Below are positions 9,678 to 17,941 of a stretch of DNA of 64,000 bases, one piece after another. Made by a program: the position numbers and the translations under genes. Below the pieces are notes generated by a model. It saw nothing but the letters and a program-made list of their open reading frames with translations, ran no database searches and was not told where the DNA came from. The number at the start of each line of letters is the position of its first letter. The stretch's first letter is position 1. Source of the DNA: Tistrella mobilis KA081020-065 (GTDB lineage Bacteria; Pseudomonadota; Alphaproteobacteria; Tistrellales; Tistrellaceae); assembly GCF_000264455.2 (NCBI RefSeq), contig NC_017956.1, forward strand, positions 3,826,001 through 3,890,000, given 5' to 3'.

Positions 9678-9711
9678 AAGGCCGGTCGTCCCGTAACGGG
9701 CGGCCGGCCTT
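9678..9711. repeat. inverted repeat between metQ-like gene 1 and glnD
   Basis: AAGGCCGG (9678-9685) is repeated inverted as CCGGCCTT (9704-9711), with an inner CCCG-TAA-CGGG stem. The 34-base hairpin lies between two minus-strand genes. No clear U-run follows on that strand, so it may be a U-poor terminator of the upstream metQ-like gene or an mRNA-end stabiliser. Confidence 0.5.
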
Positions 9712-9801
9712 GTCAGACTACCTGAGAGATGGGGCGGAGGCGAGGCGCCGTCACCCCTTGGATCCTGCGTGGTGAAATCAGAGCCGTGCGTGCGGGCGGG
9801 C

Positions 9802-10668
9802 CTACCACGCCGGCAGGATCGCACCCTTGAATCGCTCGGCCAGGAAGGCCTTCACCTCGTCGGACTGGTAGGCGGCCACCAGCTTGCGGATCCTTGGCGC
9901 CTGGGCATCGGCCGCCCGTGCGGCGACGAAGTTGCCATAGGGATTGTCGGTCCGGCTTTCGATCGCGATCGCATCCTTCGTGGGGTCGAAACCGGCGTCA
10001 TGGGCGTAATTGCCGTTGATCGCCGCCGCATCCAGATCGGGCACCGCACGCGGCAGCTGGGCGGCATCCAGTTCGACGATCTCAAGCTTCTTCGGATTGG
10101 CGGTGATGTCGAGCAGGGTGGGGGTGAGCCCCTTGCCAGGGGCCAGCTCGATCAGGCCTTCCCGGGCCAGCAGGTTCAGCACACGGCCGCCATTCGACGG
10201 GTCGTTGGGGATGCCGAGCTTTGCCCCTTCGGCCAGATCGGCCAGGCGCTTTACTCGGGTGGAATAGATTCCGATCGGCTCGACGATGGTGTAGCCGACA
10301 TTGACGATGTCATAGCCATGGGCCGCGATCTGGGCATCCAGATAGGGCTGGTGCTGGAAGGCATTGGCATCCAGATCCCCGGCGGCCAGAGCCTCGTTCG
10401 GCAGCACGTAGTCCTGGAAGGTGACGATTTCGACCTCCAGCCCGTCGCGGGCGGCTACCTGCTTCACGACCTCGGCGATTTCCTCTTCCGCGCCGGCGAT
10501 GACGCCCAGCCGGACGGTTTCGGTCCCGGCCGCACGGGCGGCGAGACCGCCGGCGGCAAAGGCGGCGACCAGGGCGGCAAGCCCCAGAATGGCGGTGAAC
10601 AGGCGACGGCGACCATCTTCGAGGGCGGTTTTGCGCCGGGGCCGCGGCTGGGCGAAGGAGCGGAACAT
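9802..10668 (-). CDS. MetQ/NlpA-family substrate-binding protein (copy 1)
   Basis: Periplasmic binding protein of 288 aa for a D/L-methionine-type importer. Family hallmarks are VRLGVIAGAEEEIAEVVKQV, DLDANAFQHQPYLDA and the C-terminal FKGAILPAW. The N-terminus has a basic region, then a hydrophobic signal stretch (LFTAILGLAALVAAFAAGG). No cysteine lipobox is present, unlike classical NlpA lipoproteins, so it is probably released into the periplasm. No metN or metI lies nearby. It shares its layout with the gene at 10868-11713, and the two are in tandem. Which ATPase/permease they use, and whether the ligand is methionine, cannot be told from the window. Confidence 0.86.
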   Translation of the reverse strand: MFRSFAQPRPRRKTALEDGRRRLFTAILGLAALVAAFAAGGLAARAAGTETVRLGVIAGAEEEIAEVVKQVAARDGLEVEIVTFQDYVLPNEALAAGDLDANAFQHQPYLDAQIAAHGYDIVNVGYTIVEPIGIYSTRVKRLADLAEGAKLGIPNDPSNGGRVLNLLAREGLIELAPGKGLTPTLLDITANPKKLEIVELDAAQLPRAVPDLDAAAINGNYAHDAGFDPTKDAIAIESRTDNPYGNFVAARAADAQAPRIRKLVAAYQSDEVKAFLAERFKGAILPAW

Positions 10669-10867
10669 GATGGCGATCCTGTGCGGTGGTCCTGCGGGGA
10701 GAAGAACGACCGGCGAAGAGGCAATGCCGGGCCCATTCCGATGATATCGCGGAACAGCGTGTAGGAACGATGTATTCCACAGTTTATGTAGTCAATGTAA
10801 AAATATATACAATAATATAATGTTATTTTCAGGCGCACACCGGATGCTGACGCTGGTATGCGTCCGC
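10669..10867 (-). promoter_or_regulatory. AT-rich promoter region of metQ-like gene 1
   Basis: This 199-base gap contains a stretch at about 10770-10833 that is mostly A and T, in sharp contrast to the GC-rich surroundings. On the minus strand it reads through TATATTATTG and a TTGACT element. A promoter with an UP-like element driving the downstream metQ-like gene is the simplest reading. The exact -35/-10 pair is uncertain. Confidence 0.45.
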
Positions 10868-11713
10868 TCACCAGGCCGGGAGGAAGGCGCCCTCGAAGCG
10901 CGTGTTCAGGAAGGCTGCAACTTCGGGTGACTGAAAGGCTTCGAGCAGGGTATGGATCTCGAGCCGGTCCTGATCCGCCCGGCGGACGACCAGGATGTTG
11001 CCATACGGGTTGCTGCGCCGGTTTTCGACCGCGATGGTGTCACGGCGTGGATCAAGACCGGCGGCCCGGGCGTAGTTGCCGTTGATCGCCGCCGCATCCA
11101 CCAGATCGATGGCGCCGGCGACCTGATCGGCCGGCAGCTGGACGAACTGGAACCTGCGGGTGTTGATCATCACGTCCTTGGGCGTGGGCGTGAGCTTCGC
11201 CCCCGGTGCCAGGCCGATCATCGCCCGCTCGGCCAGAAGGCGCAGGGCGCGGCCGCCATTGCTCAGGTCTTCCGGGATTGCAATCCGGGCACCATCCGGC
11301 AGGTCGCGCAGCTGTTTGTAGGTCCGGGAATAAATGCCCATCGGCTGGACCATGGTGTAGCCGACCGAGACCAGGTCATAGCCCTTGGCGGCCATCTCCG
11401 CTTCCAGGAAGGGCCGGTGCTGGAAGGCGTTCGCGTCGATCTCGGCGCGCGCCAGCGCCGCATTGGGCTCGCTGTAATCGGTGTAGGTGACAAGCTCCAC
11501 CGTCAGGCCCTTGCCCGCGGCGACCGTCTTCACCACCTCGGCGACTTCGGTCTCCGGCCCCTTCATCACGCCCAGGCGGACCGGCGACAGCTGTTGCACC
11601 GGTGTGGCGGCGTCGGAATATGTGACAAAACCCGCAAGTGCAAACGCGATCAGCAGCAGGGGAAGGAGGCCGGATGCCAGGATGGCGCGCAAAAGGCGGG
11701 ACAGTCGGGGCAT
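10868..11713 (-). CDS. MetQ/NlpA-family substrate-binding protein (copy 2)
   Basis: Second tandem binding protein (281 aa). VRLGVMKGPETEVAEVVKTV, EIDANAFQHRPFLEAEM and the terminal FEGAFLPAW line up with copy 1, but many other positions differ, so the duplication is old or the two were acquired separately. The signal sequence (LLPLLLIAFALAGFVTYSDA) again lacks a lipobox cysteine. A soluble chemoreceptor gene lies upstream in the same orientation. A distinct ligand for each copy is likely but unproven. Confidence 0.86.
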   Translation of the reverse strand: MPRLSRLLRAILASGLLPLLLIAFALAGFVTYSDAATPVQQLSPVRLGVMKGPETEVAEVVKTVAAGKGLTVELVTYTDYSEPNAALARAEIDANAFQHRPFLEAEMAAKGYDLVSVGYTMVQPMGIYSRTYKQLRDLPDGARIAIPEDLSNGGRALRLLAERAMIGLAPGAKLTPTPKDVMINTRRFQFVQLPADQVAGAIDLVDAAAINGNYARAAGLDPRRDTIAVENRRSNPYGNILVVRRADQDRLEIHTLLEAFQSPEVAAFLNTRFEGAFLPAW

Positions 11714-11931
11714 GCCAGGTGCTCACGCATGTGGATGGCCGCGTATGCCGGGCAGACCCGGAACCCGCAGCACCCGCCTGCGCGGGCGGAACGGGAGGTG
11801 CGTCATGCAAAATGACAGACCCGCAGCTCGGGTATGCCGGCCGCGGCTCCTGCGCCGGCACAAACCCGTTTCCGCTCGCACACGATGTGGTCGGAGCCCT
11901 TGATAGTCAACAGTTTTCCGGGATGTGGCGG

Positions 11932-13287
11932 TCAGTTCCGCCCGGTCGGCCGACCCTCTGGCGCCATACGTTCCAGAAGCTGCAACACTTCGCCTGATGC
12001 GCTGGTCAGCCGGTCCAGGGCCGCCAGGGCATCGCGCGGCCGACCGGCCGCCATCGCCCTTGCCGCCTCGCGGCCGTGGTCGTGGACGGCCGCATGCGGC
12101 TTTTCCAGAGCACGGAAAGTTGCGTCTCCCCTCCAGGCGGCAGACTGGTCACCGTAATACCAGCGGCCCAGCCGGCAGGAATGGTGATCGGTCAGTTCCC
12201 TTTCCGACAGCTTCGCCCGGCCGGTCGCCATTGCGGCCAGACGCTTCTTCCACAGGGCGTGATCGGCCTTGGCCAGACGCACGACCTGATCCGGGAAATG
12301 CCGGCCGGCCAGTGCCTGCAGCGCCGGGGCGATGCGGCCTTCCAGATGGTCGAGGGCGTCGGCCACGGCTTCGATGCCGGCGCGGTTGTCGGCACCAAGG
12401 CCTGCCAGGGCCGCAATGTCGCCGGCCAGACGGTCGGATGCCACACCCTGGCTGTCGATCTCGCCGGCGATCTCGGCCATCTGGCGCGAAACATCGGCAA
12501 TGCCGCGGCCCAGGGCCTCGATCTCGCGGCCGAGCCCGTCGATCGCGGCCCGGCCTTCGGCGGCACCGCGGGCACCATCGCCCATCACCGCCACGATCGC
12601 GGCCATCTCGCTGCGCAGCCCATCGATGCGCGAGCGGATGTCGTCGGTGGCGGCAGCGGTCTGTTGTGCCAGGTTCTTCACTTCCGATGCCACGACCGCG
12701 AAGCCCTTGCCGGCCTCACCGGCCCGGGCGGCCTCGATGGTCGCATTCAACGCCAGCAGGCGGGTCTGACGGGCGATCGCCTCGATCGAACCGACGATGG
12801 CATCGATCTGTTCGGATGCCGCCGCCAGGGCGTCCACCCGGCCGGCCGCCGCGGTGACGCCGTCGGCGAGCGTCGCGACCGACCGGGCCGAGGCACGCAG
12901 CTGGCGCACGCCGGCCTCCGCCTGTTCATTGGCGACGGCCGCCGCTTCTGCGGCCCGGCGCCCGCCCTCGCGCACCCGGTTGCCGCTGGCGGCAAGTTCG
13001 GCCACGGCCGAGGCGGCGCCGGCGGTGCGCGCCTCCAGGTCGCGGGCGGCCGCGACGGCATGCACCACGCCCACACTGGCTTCGGCCGAGTCGATGCACG
13101 CACCGACGATGCGATCGGTGTCTTCACGGGCCTGCTCGGCAAGCCGGGCGCCGAGGCGGAGAATGGCCAGGCCCAGCGGGTCGTTCGCCGTGGGGGGCGT
13201 GGTGTCATAGCGGCCCTGGGTCAGGGCGTCGACATAGGCGATCAGCGCGTCGCCGGCAGAGGTGCCTGCGGCCAGGGGGGCGTTCAC
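11932..13287 (-). CDS. soluble methyl-accepting chemotaxis-type receptor with C-terminal CZB domain
   Basis: Cytoplasmic signalling protein of 451 aa with no transmembrane segment. A long alanine-rich coiled coil (about residues 60-320) contains the receptor hairpin sequence [20 protein letters not shown] and [18 protein letters not shown], the CheA/CheW contact region. The C-terminus (about 340-440) carries a chemoreceptor zinc-binding (CZB) domain: H in [11 protein letters not shown], then [13 protein letters not shown], and H in [13 protein letters not shown] domains bind zinc through three His and one Cys and often sense zinc or oxidants. No che genes are nearby. It follows the esterase gene by 21 bases, so it may be co-transcribed with it. 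Confidence 0.9.
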   Translation of the reverse strand: MNAPLAAGTSAGDALIAYVDALTQGRYDTTPPTANDPLGLAILRLGARLAEQAREDTDRIVGACIDSAEASVGVVHAVAAARDLEARTAGAASAVAELAASGNRVREGGRRAAEAAAVANEQAEAGVRQLRASARSVATLADGVTAAAGRVDALAAASEQIDAIVGSIEAIARQTRLLALNATIEAARAGEAGKGFAVVASEVKNLAQQTAAATDDIRSRIDGLRSEMAAIVAVMGDGARGAAEGRAAIDGLGREIEALGRGIADVSRQMAEIAGEIDSQGVASDRLAGDIAALAGLGADNRAGIEAVADALDHLEGRIAPALQALAGRHFPDQVVRLAKADHALWKKRLAAMATGRAKLSERELTDHHSCRLGRWYYGDQSAAWRGDATFRALEKPHAAVHDHGREAARAMAAGRPRDALAALDRLTSASGEVLQLLERMAPEGRPTGRN

Positions 13288-13308
13288 GATGGGGGTCTCC
13301 GGTCGGTG

Positions 13309-14277
13309 TCAGCCGCGCAAGGCGGTCTTGAGCGCATCGATGGAACGGGCGACGGCGTCGCGCGCCTGATCGAGCGCGCCCGCGGTGTTGATGAAACCGT
13401 GCAGCATGCCGGGATAGACCCGGTGTTCGACCGTGACACCCGCCCGGCTGAGCGCCTCGGCATAGGCCTGGCCTTCATCGGCAAGCGGGTCGCACCCGGC
13501 GGTGACGATCAGCGCCGGCGGCAGGCCACGGTGATCCGTGGCCCTGAGCGGCGAGGCCCGCCAGTCGACGGCCGCCGCCCGGTCGGGCAGGTACTGGTCC
13601 AGGAACCAGGTGATGGTGGCGTCGTCGAGCAGATACCCCTGGGCGAAATCGTCGCGCGACGGGTGACGATGGGCGAGGTCGGTGGCCGGATAGACCAGCC
13701 ATTGCAGCCGGGGCAGGTGCATGCCGTCGTCCCGGGCCGTGAGTGCTACCACCGCCGACAGGTTGCCGCCGGCGCTGTCGCCGCCGATCGCGAGGCGTTC
13801 GGGATCGATGCCGAAGCGGGCGGCTGCCCCGGGCAGGGCGGCCCAGGCGGCGATCGCGTCGTCGACCGCAGCCGGGAAGGGATGTTCGGGCGCCAGACGA
13901 TAATCCAGCGAGATGACCGCAATGCCGGCCGCCGCCGCGATATGGCGGCAGAGCCGGTCATAGGCGTTCAGGCTGCCGATGGTCCAGCCACCGCCGTGAA
14001 TGTAAAGCAGGGCCGGCAGGGGAGCCGCATCGGGATCGAGGGCCGCCGGCCGGTAGAGCCGGACCGGCAGATCGATGCCCTCAGGCCCGGGCAGGGTGTG
14101 ATCCTCGACCACCGGCAGTTCCGCCCGGGGCAGATCCAGCAGCACCACCACCTCGTCGAACATCCGGCGTGCCGCCTCTACCCCCATCTTCGGATAGGGA
14201 TCGCGGCCGGACGCCTTGACCAGATCCAGGATCCAGGCCGCCTGGGGATCGGGGGTGCGATTGCGGGTGCTGCTCAT
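13309..14277 (-). CDS. alpha/beta hydrolase, hormone-sensitive-lipase family esterase
   Basis: Predicted cytoplasmic carboxylesterase of 322 aa. Oxyanion-hole motif HGGGWTIGS, nucleophile motif GDSAGGNLS, an acidic residue in GCDPLADEG and a histidine in MLHGFIN make up the HSL-family catalytic set. The frame is open to an ATG at 14382 that would overlap acvB; the start at 14277 (MSSTRNRTPDPQA) matches the usual N-terminus and has a GGAG upstream. The natural substrate is unknown. It sits directly after acvB in the lipid-modification cluster, so a lipid or acyl ester is possible but not shown. Confidence 0.88.
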   Translation of the reverse strand: MSSTRNRTPDPQAAWILDLVKASGRDPYPKMGVEAARRMFDEVVVLLDLPRAELPVVEDHTLPGPEGIDLPVRLYRPAALDPDAAPLPALLYIHGGGWTIGSLNAYDRLCRHIAAAAGIAVISLDYRLAPEHPFPAAVDDAIAAWAALPGAAARFGIDPERLAIGGDSAGGNLSAVVALTARDDGMHLPRLQWLVYPATDLAHRHPSRDDFAQGYLLDDATITWFLDQYLPDRAAAVDWRASPLRATDHRGLPPALIVTAGCDPLADEGQAYAEALSRAGVTVEHRVYPGMLHGFINTAGALDQARDAVARSIDALKTALRG

Positions 14278-14378
14278 GCGGGCGGGGTCTCCATCGGTCA
14301 CCGGGTGCGGCGGGGCCGCGGCAACAGTTTTGCGCCGGAGACGGGTCGGGATCAACGGCAACCTTGGCGGACATGTGC

Positions 14379-15146
14379 TCACTTCGCCGCGGCGGCTTCG
14401 GCCTCGGCGACGGTTGGGGTGGCATCGACATGCGCAAGCACAAGATCGGCAAGACGATCGTAATCCCCGTCGAAATGATGGCCGCCCGGCAGGGGAATCA
14501 CCGTCGCATGGCCGGTGAGTTTGGGGCAGGCCGAGACATCGGTCTCGTCGGTTCCGTAAACGCAGACGATCGGCGGATGGGCGAGTGCCAGCGCGGGCGC
14601 CACCACATCGGTCGATTCCTTGTGCGGCTCGTCCAGAAGCCAGTCGCCCGGATGCACCTCCCAGTTCGCCCAGGTGTTTGAGGTGAGCATCACCGCCAGA
14701 ACCGAGCGGTCGATCAGATCCCCGGGCAGCCGGGCTGCGACATCGGGCAGGATGCCGGCGCCGAAAGAAAAGCCGATCAGGATCAACCGGTCGCGCTTCC
14801 AGCGGGCCATCCGATCGGTGATCGGCGGCGCCAGATCGCGGGCCACCTCGTCGGGGGTGCGGCGGGTCCAGAAATAATGCAGCGCATCGACGCCGAGCAC
14901 GGCGACGCCGCGGGCTTCCAGGCGGGCGGCGAGATCGCGATCGAGATCGGCCCAGCCGCCATCGCCCGAGATGATCACCGCCAGATCCCGGGCATGGGGA
15001 CCATGTGCGCCGTCGGCCGGTTCGTCGATCAGCCAGTCGGCACGGATCGTATCGTGTTCGGGTTCCTGCGCGGCGCCGCCATGGACGGCGCAGAGCAGGA
15101 CCAGCACTGCAAGATGCGCCACCCGGCGCAGCGACCGCCAGATCAT
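14379..15146 (-). CDS. acvB: AcvB/VirJ-family periplasmic lysyl-phosphatidylglycerol hydrolase
   Basis: Exported protein of 255 aa with a signal peptide (LAVLVLLCAVHGGAA) and the family motif ISGDGGWADLDRDLA near residues 58-72, followed by a nucleophile-type motif GFSFGAGILPD and a C-terminal GGHHFDGDY. In Rhizobium and Agrobacterium, AcvB is encoded with LpiA and hydrolyses lysyl-phosphatidylglycerol, balancing membrane charge and acid tolerance. Here its start overlaps the lpiA/mprF stop by 4 bases (ATGA), the same operon. At 255 aa it is VirJ-sized, roughly half the length of two-domain AcvB proteins, and represents the C-terminal domain alone. Confidence 0.86.
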   Translation of the reverse strand: MIWRSLRRVAHLAVLVLLCAVHGGAAQEPEHDTIRADWLIDEPADGAHGPHARDLAVIISGDGGWADLDRDLAARLEARGVAVLGVDALHYFWTRRTPDEVARDLAPPITDRMARWKRDRLILIGFSFGAGILPDVAARLPGDLIDRSVLAVMLTSNTWANWEVHPGDWLLDEPHKESTDVVAPALALAHPPIVCVYGTDETDVSACPKLTGHATVIPLPGGHHFDGDYDRLADLVLAHVDATPTVAEAEAAAAK

Positions 15147-17719
15147 CGTCCGATGACCCCTTTGATGCCGCCCGAGATGAGTGCGACGACGTCGAGCCCG
15201 ACCTGCGGCAGGGCGGTGCCGCCAGGCGAGGCGAGGTAGCGCGGCCGCCAGTCGGGCAGGAATTTCTGCTTGAAGCGGCGCAGTCCCTGGAAGTTGTAGA
15301 TGCCCTCGCCGTGTTCGTAGATGAAGGTGCCGACCCGGCTCCAGGCCGAGGCGAGCGGGTTGTCGGGCAGGCCGGCGAGGGGGGTCATGCCCAGCGAGAA
15401 GTACTTCCAGCCGGCATCACGGGCGTGGAGCATGATCTCCACCATCATGTAGTCCATGATTCCATAGCCCGCATCGGGCAGATGGCGCATCAGATCGAGC
15501 GCCATTTCCTCGTGCCCGGCCGACGGCCAGAGATTGGCGAAGGCGACGATCCGGCCGTTCTGGCGGACGACTGCGATCGGGCAGCGGTTCAGATAGGCGG
15601 GCTCGAACCGGCCGAGCGAGAAGCGCTTCTCGCGTGCCTGACGCTGCTCCATCCAGACATCCGAGACCTTGCGCAGTTCGGGCATCAGCAGCCGCGCCTC
15701 GCCCGGGGCCAGCATCTCGAAACTGGCGCCGTCCTTGATCGCGCGGCGATGGGCATAGCGCAGCTCCGCCCGCGGCTTGCCTTCGAGCGAGAACTGCGCG
15801 AGCGGCACCACCGCCTCCTCGCCGAGCTTCACGATCCTGAGGCCCAGATCGAGATAGAGCGGCAGGGCCTCGGCCGAGACCTGGTAGAAGACCGGGATCG
15901 CGCCATGGGCATCGCAGAGTTCGCGGAACATCCAGGCGACATTGGCCCAGGCATGGCGCGGCCCGACCGGGTCGCCCATGGCGACCAGCGAGCGGCCCGA
16001 GGCGGCATACATCACAAAAGCGTCGCCGCATTCCGAGAAGATGAAGCTCTTGTCGCCGGTGAAGGCGAGCTGGGCGGCGCTGGAGGTGGAGGTCGCGACG
16101 ATCCGTTCGGCCTGAACCAGGTCTTCCTCGGTCGGGGGGCCGGGGCGGGCACGGACGGGGGCGAAGAGGCGGGCGGCGAACAGCACCAGCCCGAGCGCCA
16201 GCACCGCGACCGTCGCCCGAAGACTGCGCGGTGCCTCGGCTTCGAGCGCAAAGGTGAACAGGCCCTGGGAGAACAGGGCTTCGTGACGGAACGAGAACCA
16301 GGCGAGCCAGGCGGCCGCCCCCACCATCATGGCGAGCGCGCCCACCCAGGCCGGGGTCATCGGCTGGCGCAGCAGCGAGCCGCGGCGATAGAAGGCCCGA
16401 CGCGCGAGGACCAGAAGGCCCGTCACCACGGCAAGCAGGATCGCCTCTTCCCAGTCCCACCCCTTGAGCAGCGACAGGACGGCGCCCAGGCCCGAAAGAA
16501 TGGTGGCGGCCATCCAGGCGGCGTCCACGCGGCGGGCGAGGCCGCGGGCGATCACCAGCAGCAGCAGGCCGACCACGCCGCTGGCCAGATGCGAGGCTTC
16601 CACCACGACCAGCGGCAGGCCGTCCAGCAGATCGAGCCGGCCGGTGGCGGCGGGGGTCGCGGCCGAGGCGAGCAGAACGGCGCCGGAAGCGATGGCGAGC
16701 AGGGCAAAGGCAATGGGCGCGATCTGGGCCGCACCGGCCCCGGCCCGACGGATCGCCGGCGCCATGCGCCCGGCCGCCCGGCCGGCCTCGGCGAGCGCGA
16801 TCAGGGTGGCGGCCAGGATCAGCGGCACCAGGTTGTAGACGAAACGATAGACGACCAGCGCGCCCAGCACTTCCGGTGCCGGCACGCCGGGCAGGAAGAG
16901 CAGGACGATGCCTTCGAACACGCCGAGCCCCGCCGGGACATGGGCCAGCACGCCCGCCACGATCGCGACCACATAGAGGCCCAGGAAGGCCGGGAAAGAC
17001 AGCGGCAGGTCTGCCGGCAGCAGCACCCAGAGCACCGCACCGGCAGCAATCAGATCGCCGATCGCGAGCAGGGTCTGGCCGATCGTGACCGGCAGGGCCG
17101 GCACGGCGATCCGCCAGCTGCGGACATGGATGCCGGCCCCCCGCGCGGATGCCGTGGCATAGATCAGAAAGACCGCCAGCGCCAGAATGCCGGTCAGATG
17201 GACCACGGTTTCAGGCAGGTTGAGCGCGGCTGCGACCCTGGTCCCTTCGAACAGCCCGGCAAGCCCGCCCAGGGTGACGGCGCCCAGCGTGAAGGCGGTG
17301 GCGCAGAACACCATCAACTTCGCCACGGCGGCGGGCGGCACGCCGGCATTGCCATAGACGCGCAGCCGGACGGAGGTACCGGTCAGGGCGGCAAAACCGG
17401 CCGTATGGCTGATCGCCTGGGCGCAGAAGGCGGCAAAGGCGATGCGCGGGAACGGCACCCGGATCCCCGAGGATCTGAGCGCCAGCGCATCGAAGCCGAT
17501 AAGCATCAGGAAGGACAGCGCCGTCAGCCCGCAGCCGGCGGCGACGTCGATCATGCCGACATTGCCGATTGCGGCGCGGATGTCCTCGAAGGACATGGTC
17601 CGGGTTTCGTAATGGATCACCCAGAGCGCCAGTCCGAACACGGCGAACATCGCGATCGCTGCGGCCGGCCGCAGGATCTGGGGTGCCAGCAACCGTGCCA
17701 AACGTCCTTGCCCGTTCAT
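15143..17719 (-). CDS. mprF: lysyl-phosphatidylglycerol synthase/flippase (LpiA/MprF)
   Basis: Large membrane protein (858 aa) that transfers lysine from lysyl-tRNA to phosphatidylglycerol and flips the product, lowering surface negative charge. The N-terminal ~550 residues are polytopic (flippase); the C-terminal ~320 residues form the soluble synthase domain (DUF2156), with FIFSECGDAFVMYAASGRSL, MGDPVG and the typical ending FQGLRRFKQKFLPDWRPRYL. The start at 17719 (MNGQGRLARLLAPQ) is chosen over an upstream ATG at 17893, whose 58 extra residues are polar and would span a perfect hairpin. It is the first gene of an lpiA-acvB operon, with an esterase gene downstream. Confidence 0.95.
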   Translation of the reverse strand: MNGQGRLARLLAPQILRPAAAIAMFAVFGLALWVIHYETRTMSFEDIRAAIGNVGMIDVAAGCGLTALSFLMLIGFDALALRSSGIRVPFPRIAFAAFCAQAISHTAGFAALTGTSVRLRVYGNAGVPPAAVAKLMVFCATAFTLGAVTLGGLAGLFEGTRVAAALNLPETVVHLTGILALAVFLIYATASARGAGIHVRSWRIAVPALPVTIGQTLLAIGDLIAAGAVLWVLLPADLPLSFPAFLGLYVVAIVAGVLAHVPAGLGVFEGIVLLFLPGVPAPEVLGALVVYRFVYNLVPLILAATLIALAEAGRAAGRMAPAIRRAGAGAAQIAPIAFALLAIASGAVLLASAATPAATGRLDLLDGLPLVVVEASHLASGVVGLLLLVIARGLARRVDAAWMAATILSGLGAVLSLLKGWDWEEAILLAVVTGLLVLARRAFYRRGSLLRQPMTPAWVGALAMMVGAAAWLAWFSFRHEALFSQGLFTFALEAEAPRSLRATVAVLALGLVLFAARLFAPVRARPGPPTEEDLVQAERIVATSTSSAAQLAFTGDKSFIFSECGDAFVMYAASGRSLVAMGDPVGPRHAWANVAWMFRELCDAHGAIPVFYQVSAEALPLYLDLGLRIVKLGEEAVVPLAQFSLEGKPRAELRYAHRRAIKDGASFEMLAPGEARLLMPELRKVSDVWMEQRQAREKRFSLGRFEPAYLNRCPIAVVRQNGRIVAFANLWPSAGHEEMALDLMRHLPDAGYGIMDYMMVEIMLHARDAGWKYFSLGMTPLAGLPDNPLASAWSRVGTFIYEHGEGIYNFQGLRRFKQKFLPDWRPRYLASPGGTALPQVGLDVVALISGGIKGVIGR

Positions 17720-17857
17720 CCCGTTCCTCGTCGCTGGACCAGCCAGATGCGAACATTCCTCTACCCGTCCGGGCCGGACGGGATGAAGGAACGACACTAT
17801 CCGGCCGTCTGCGCGGGGGGACAAGCGACAAGAAGACCGGCCCTTCGGGCAGGCCCG

Positions 17858-17884
17858 CCCGTCGGGATCATCGATCCCGACGGG
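17858..17884. repeat. perfect 12-3-12 inverted repeat upstream of mprF
   Basis: CCCGTCGGGATC (17858-17869), loop ATC, GATCCCGACGGG (17873-17884). It lies after the stop of the minus-strand binding-protein gene and before mprF. No U-run follows, so it may act as a U-poor terminator or as an operator for mprF. Confidence 0.6.
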
Positions 17885-17941
17885 ATACGCCATCCGTGGT
17901 TAAGAAATCTTCCGCGTGGGATCGGGTTCCGCAGATGAGCC

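Noticed and set aside
6923-9775. Very long open frame on the plus strand opposite glnD
   Set aside because: GlnD is unmistakable on the minus strand. GC-rich codon usage routinely leaves long antisense frames open, and the plus-strand product (His/Gln/Asp-rich, no motifs) looks like a shadow.
15005-17938. Long plus-strand frame opposite mprF-acvB
   Set aside because: Composition is Gly/Gln/His/Arg-rich without domains; the opposite strand carries clear MprF and AcvB motifs.
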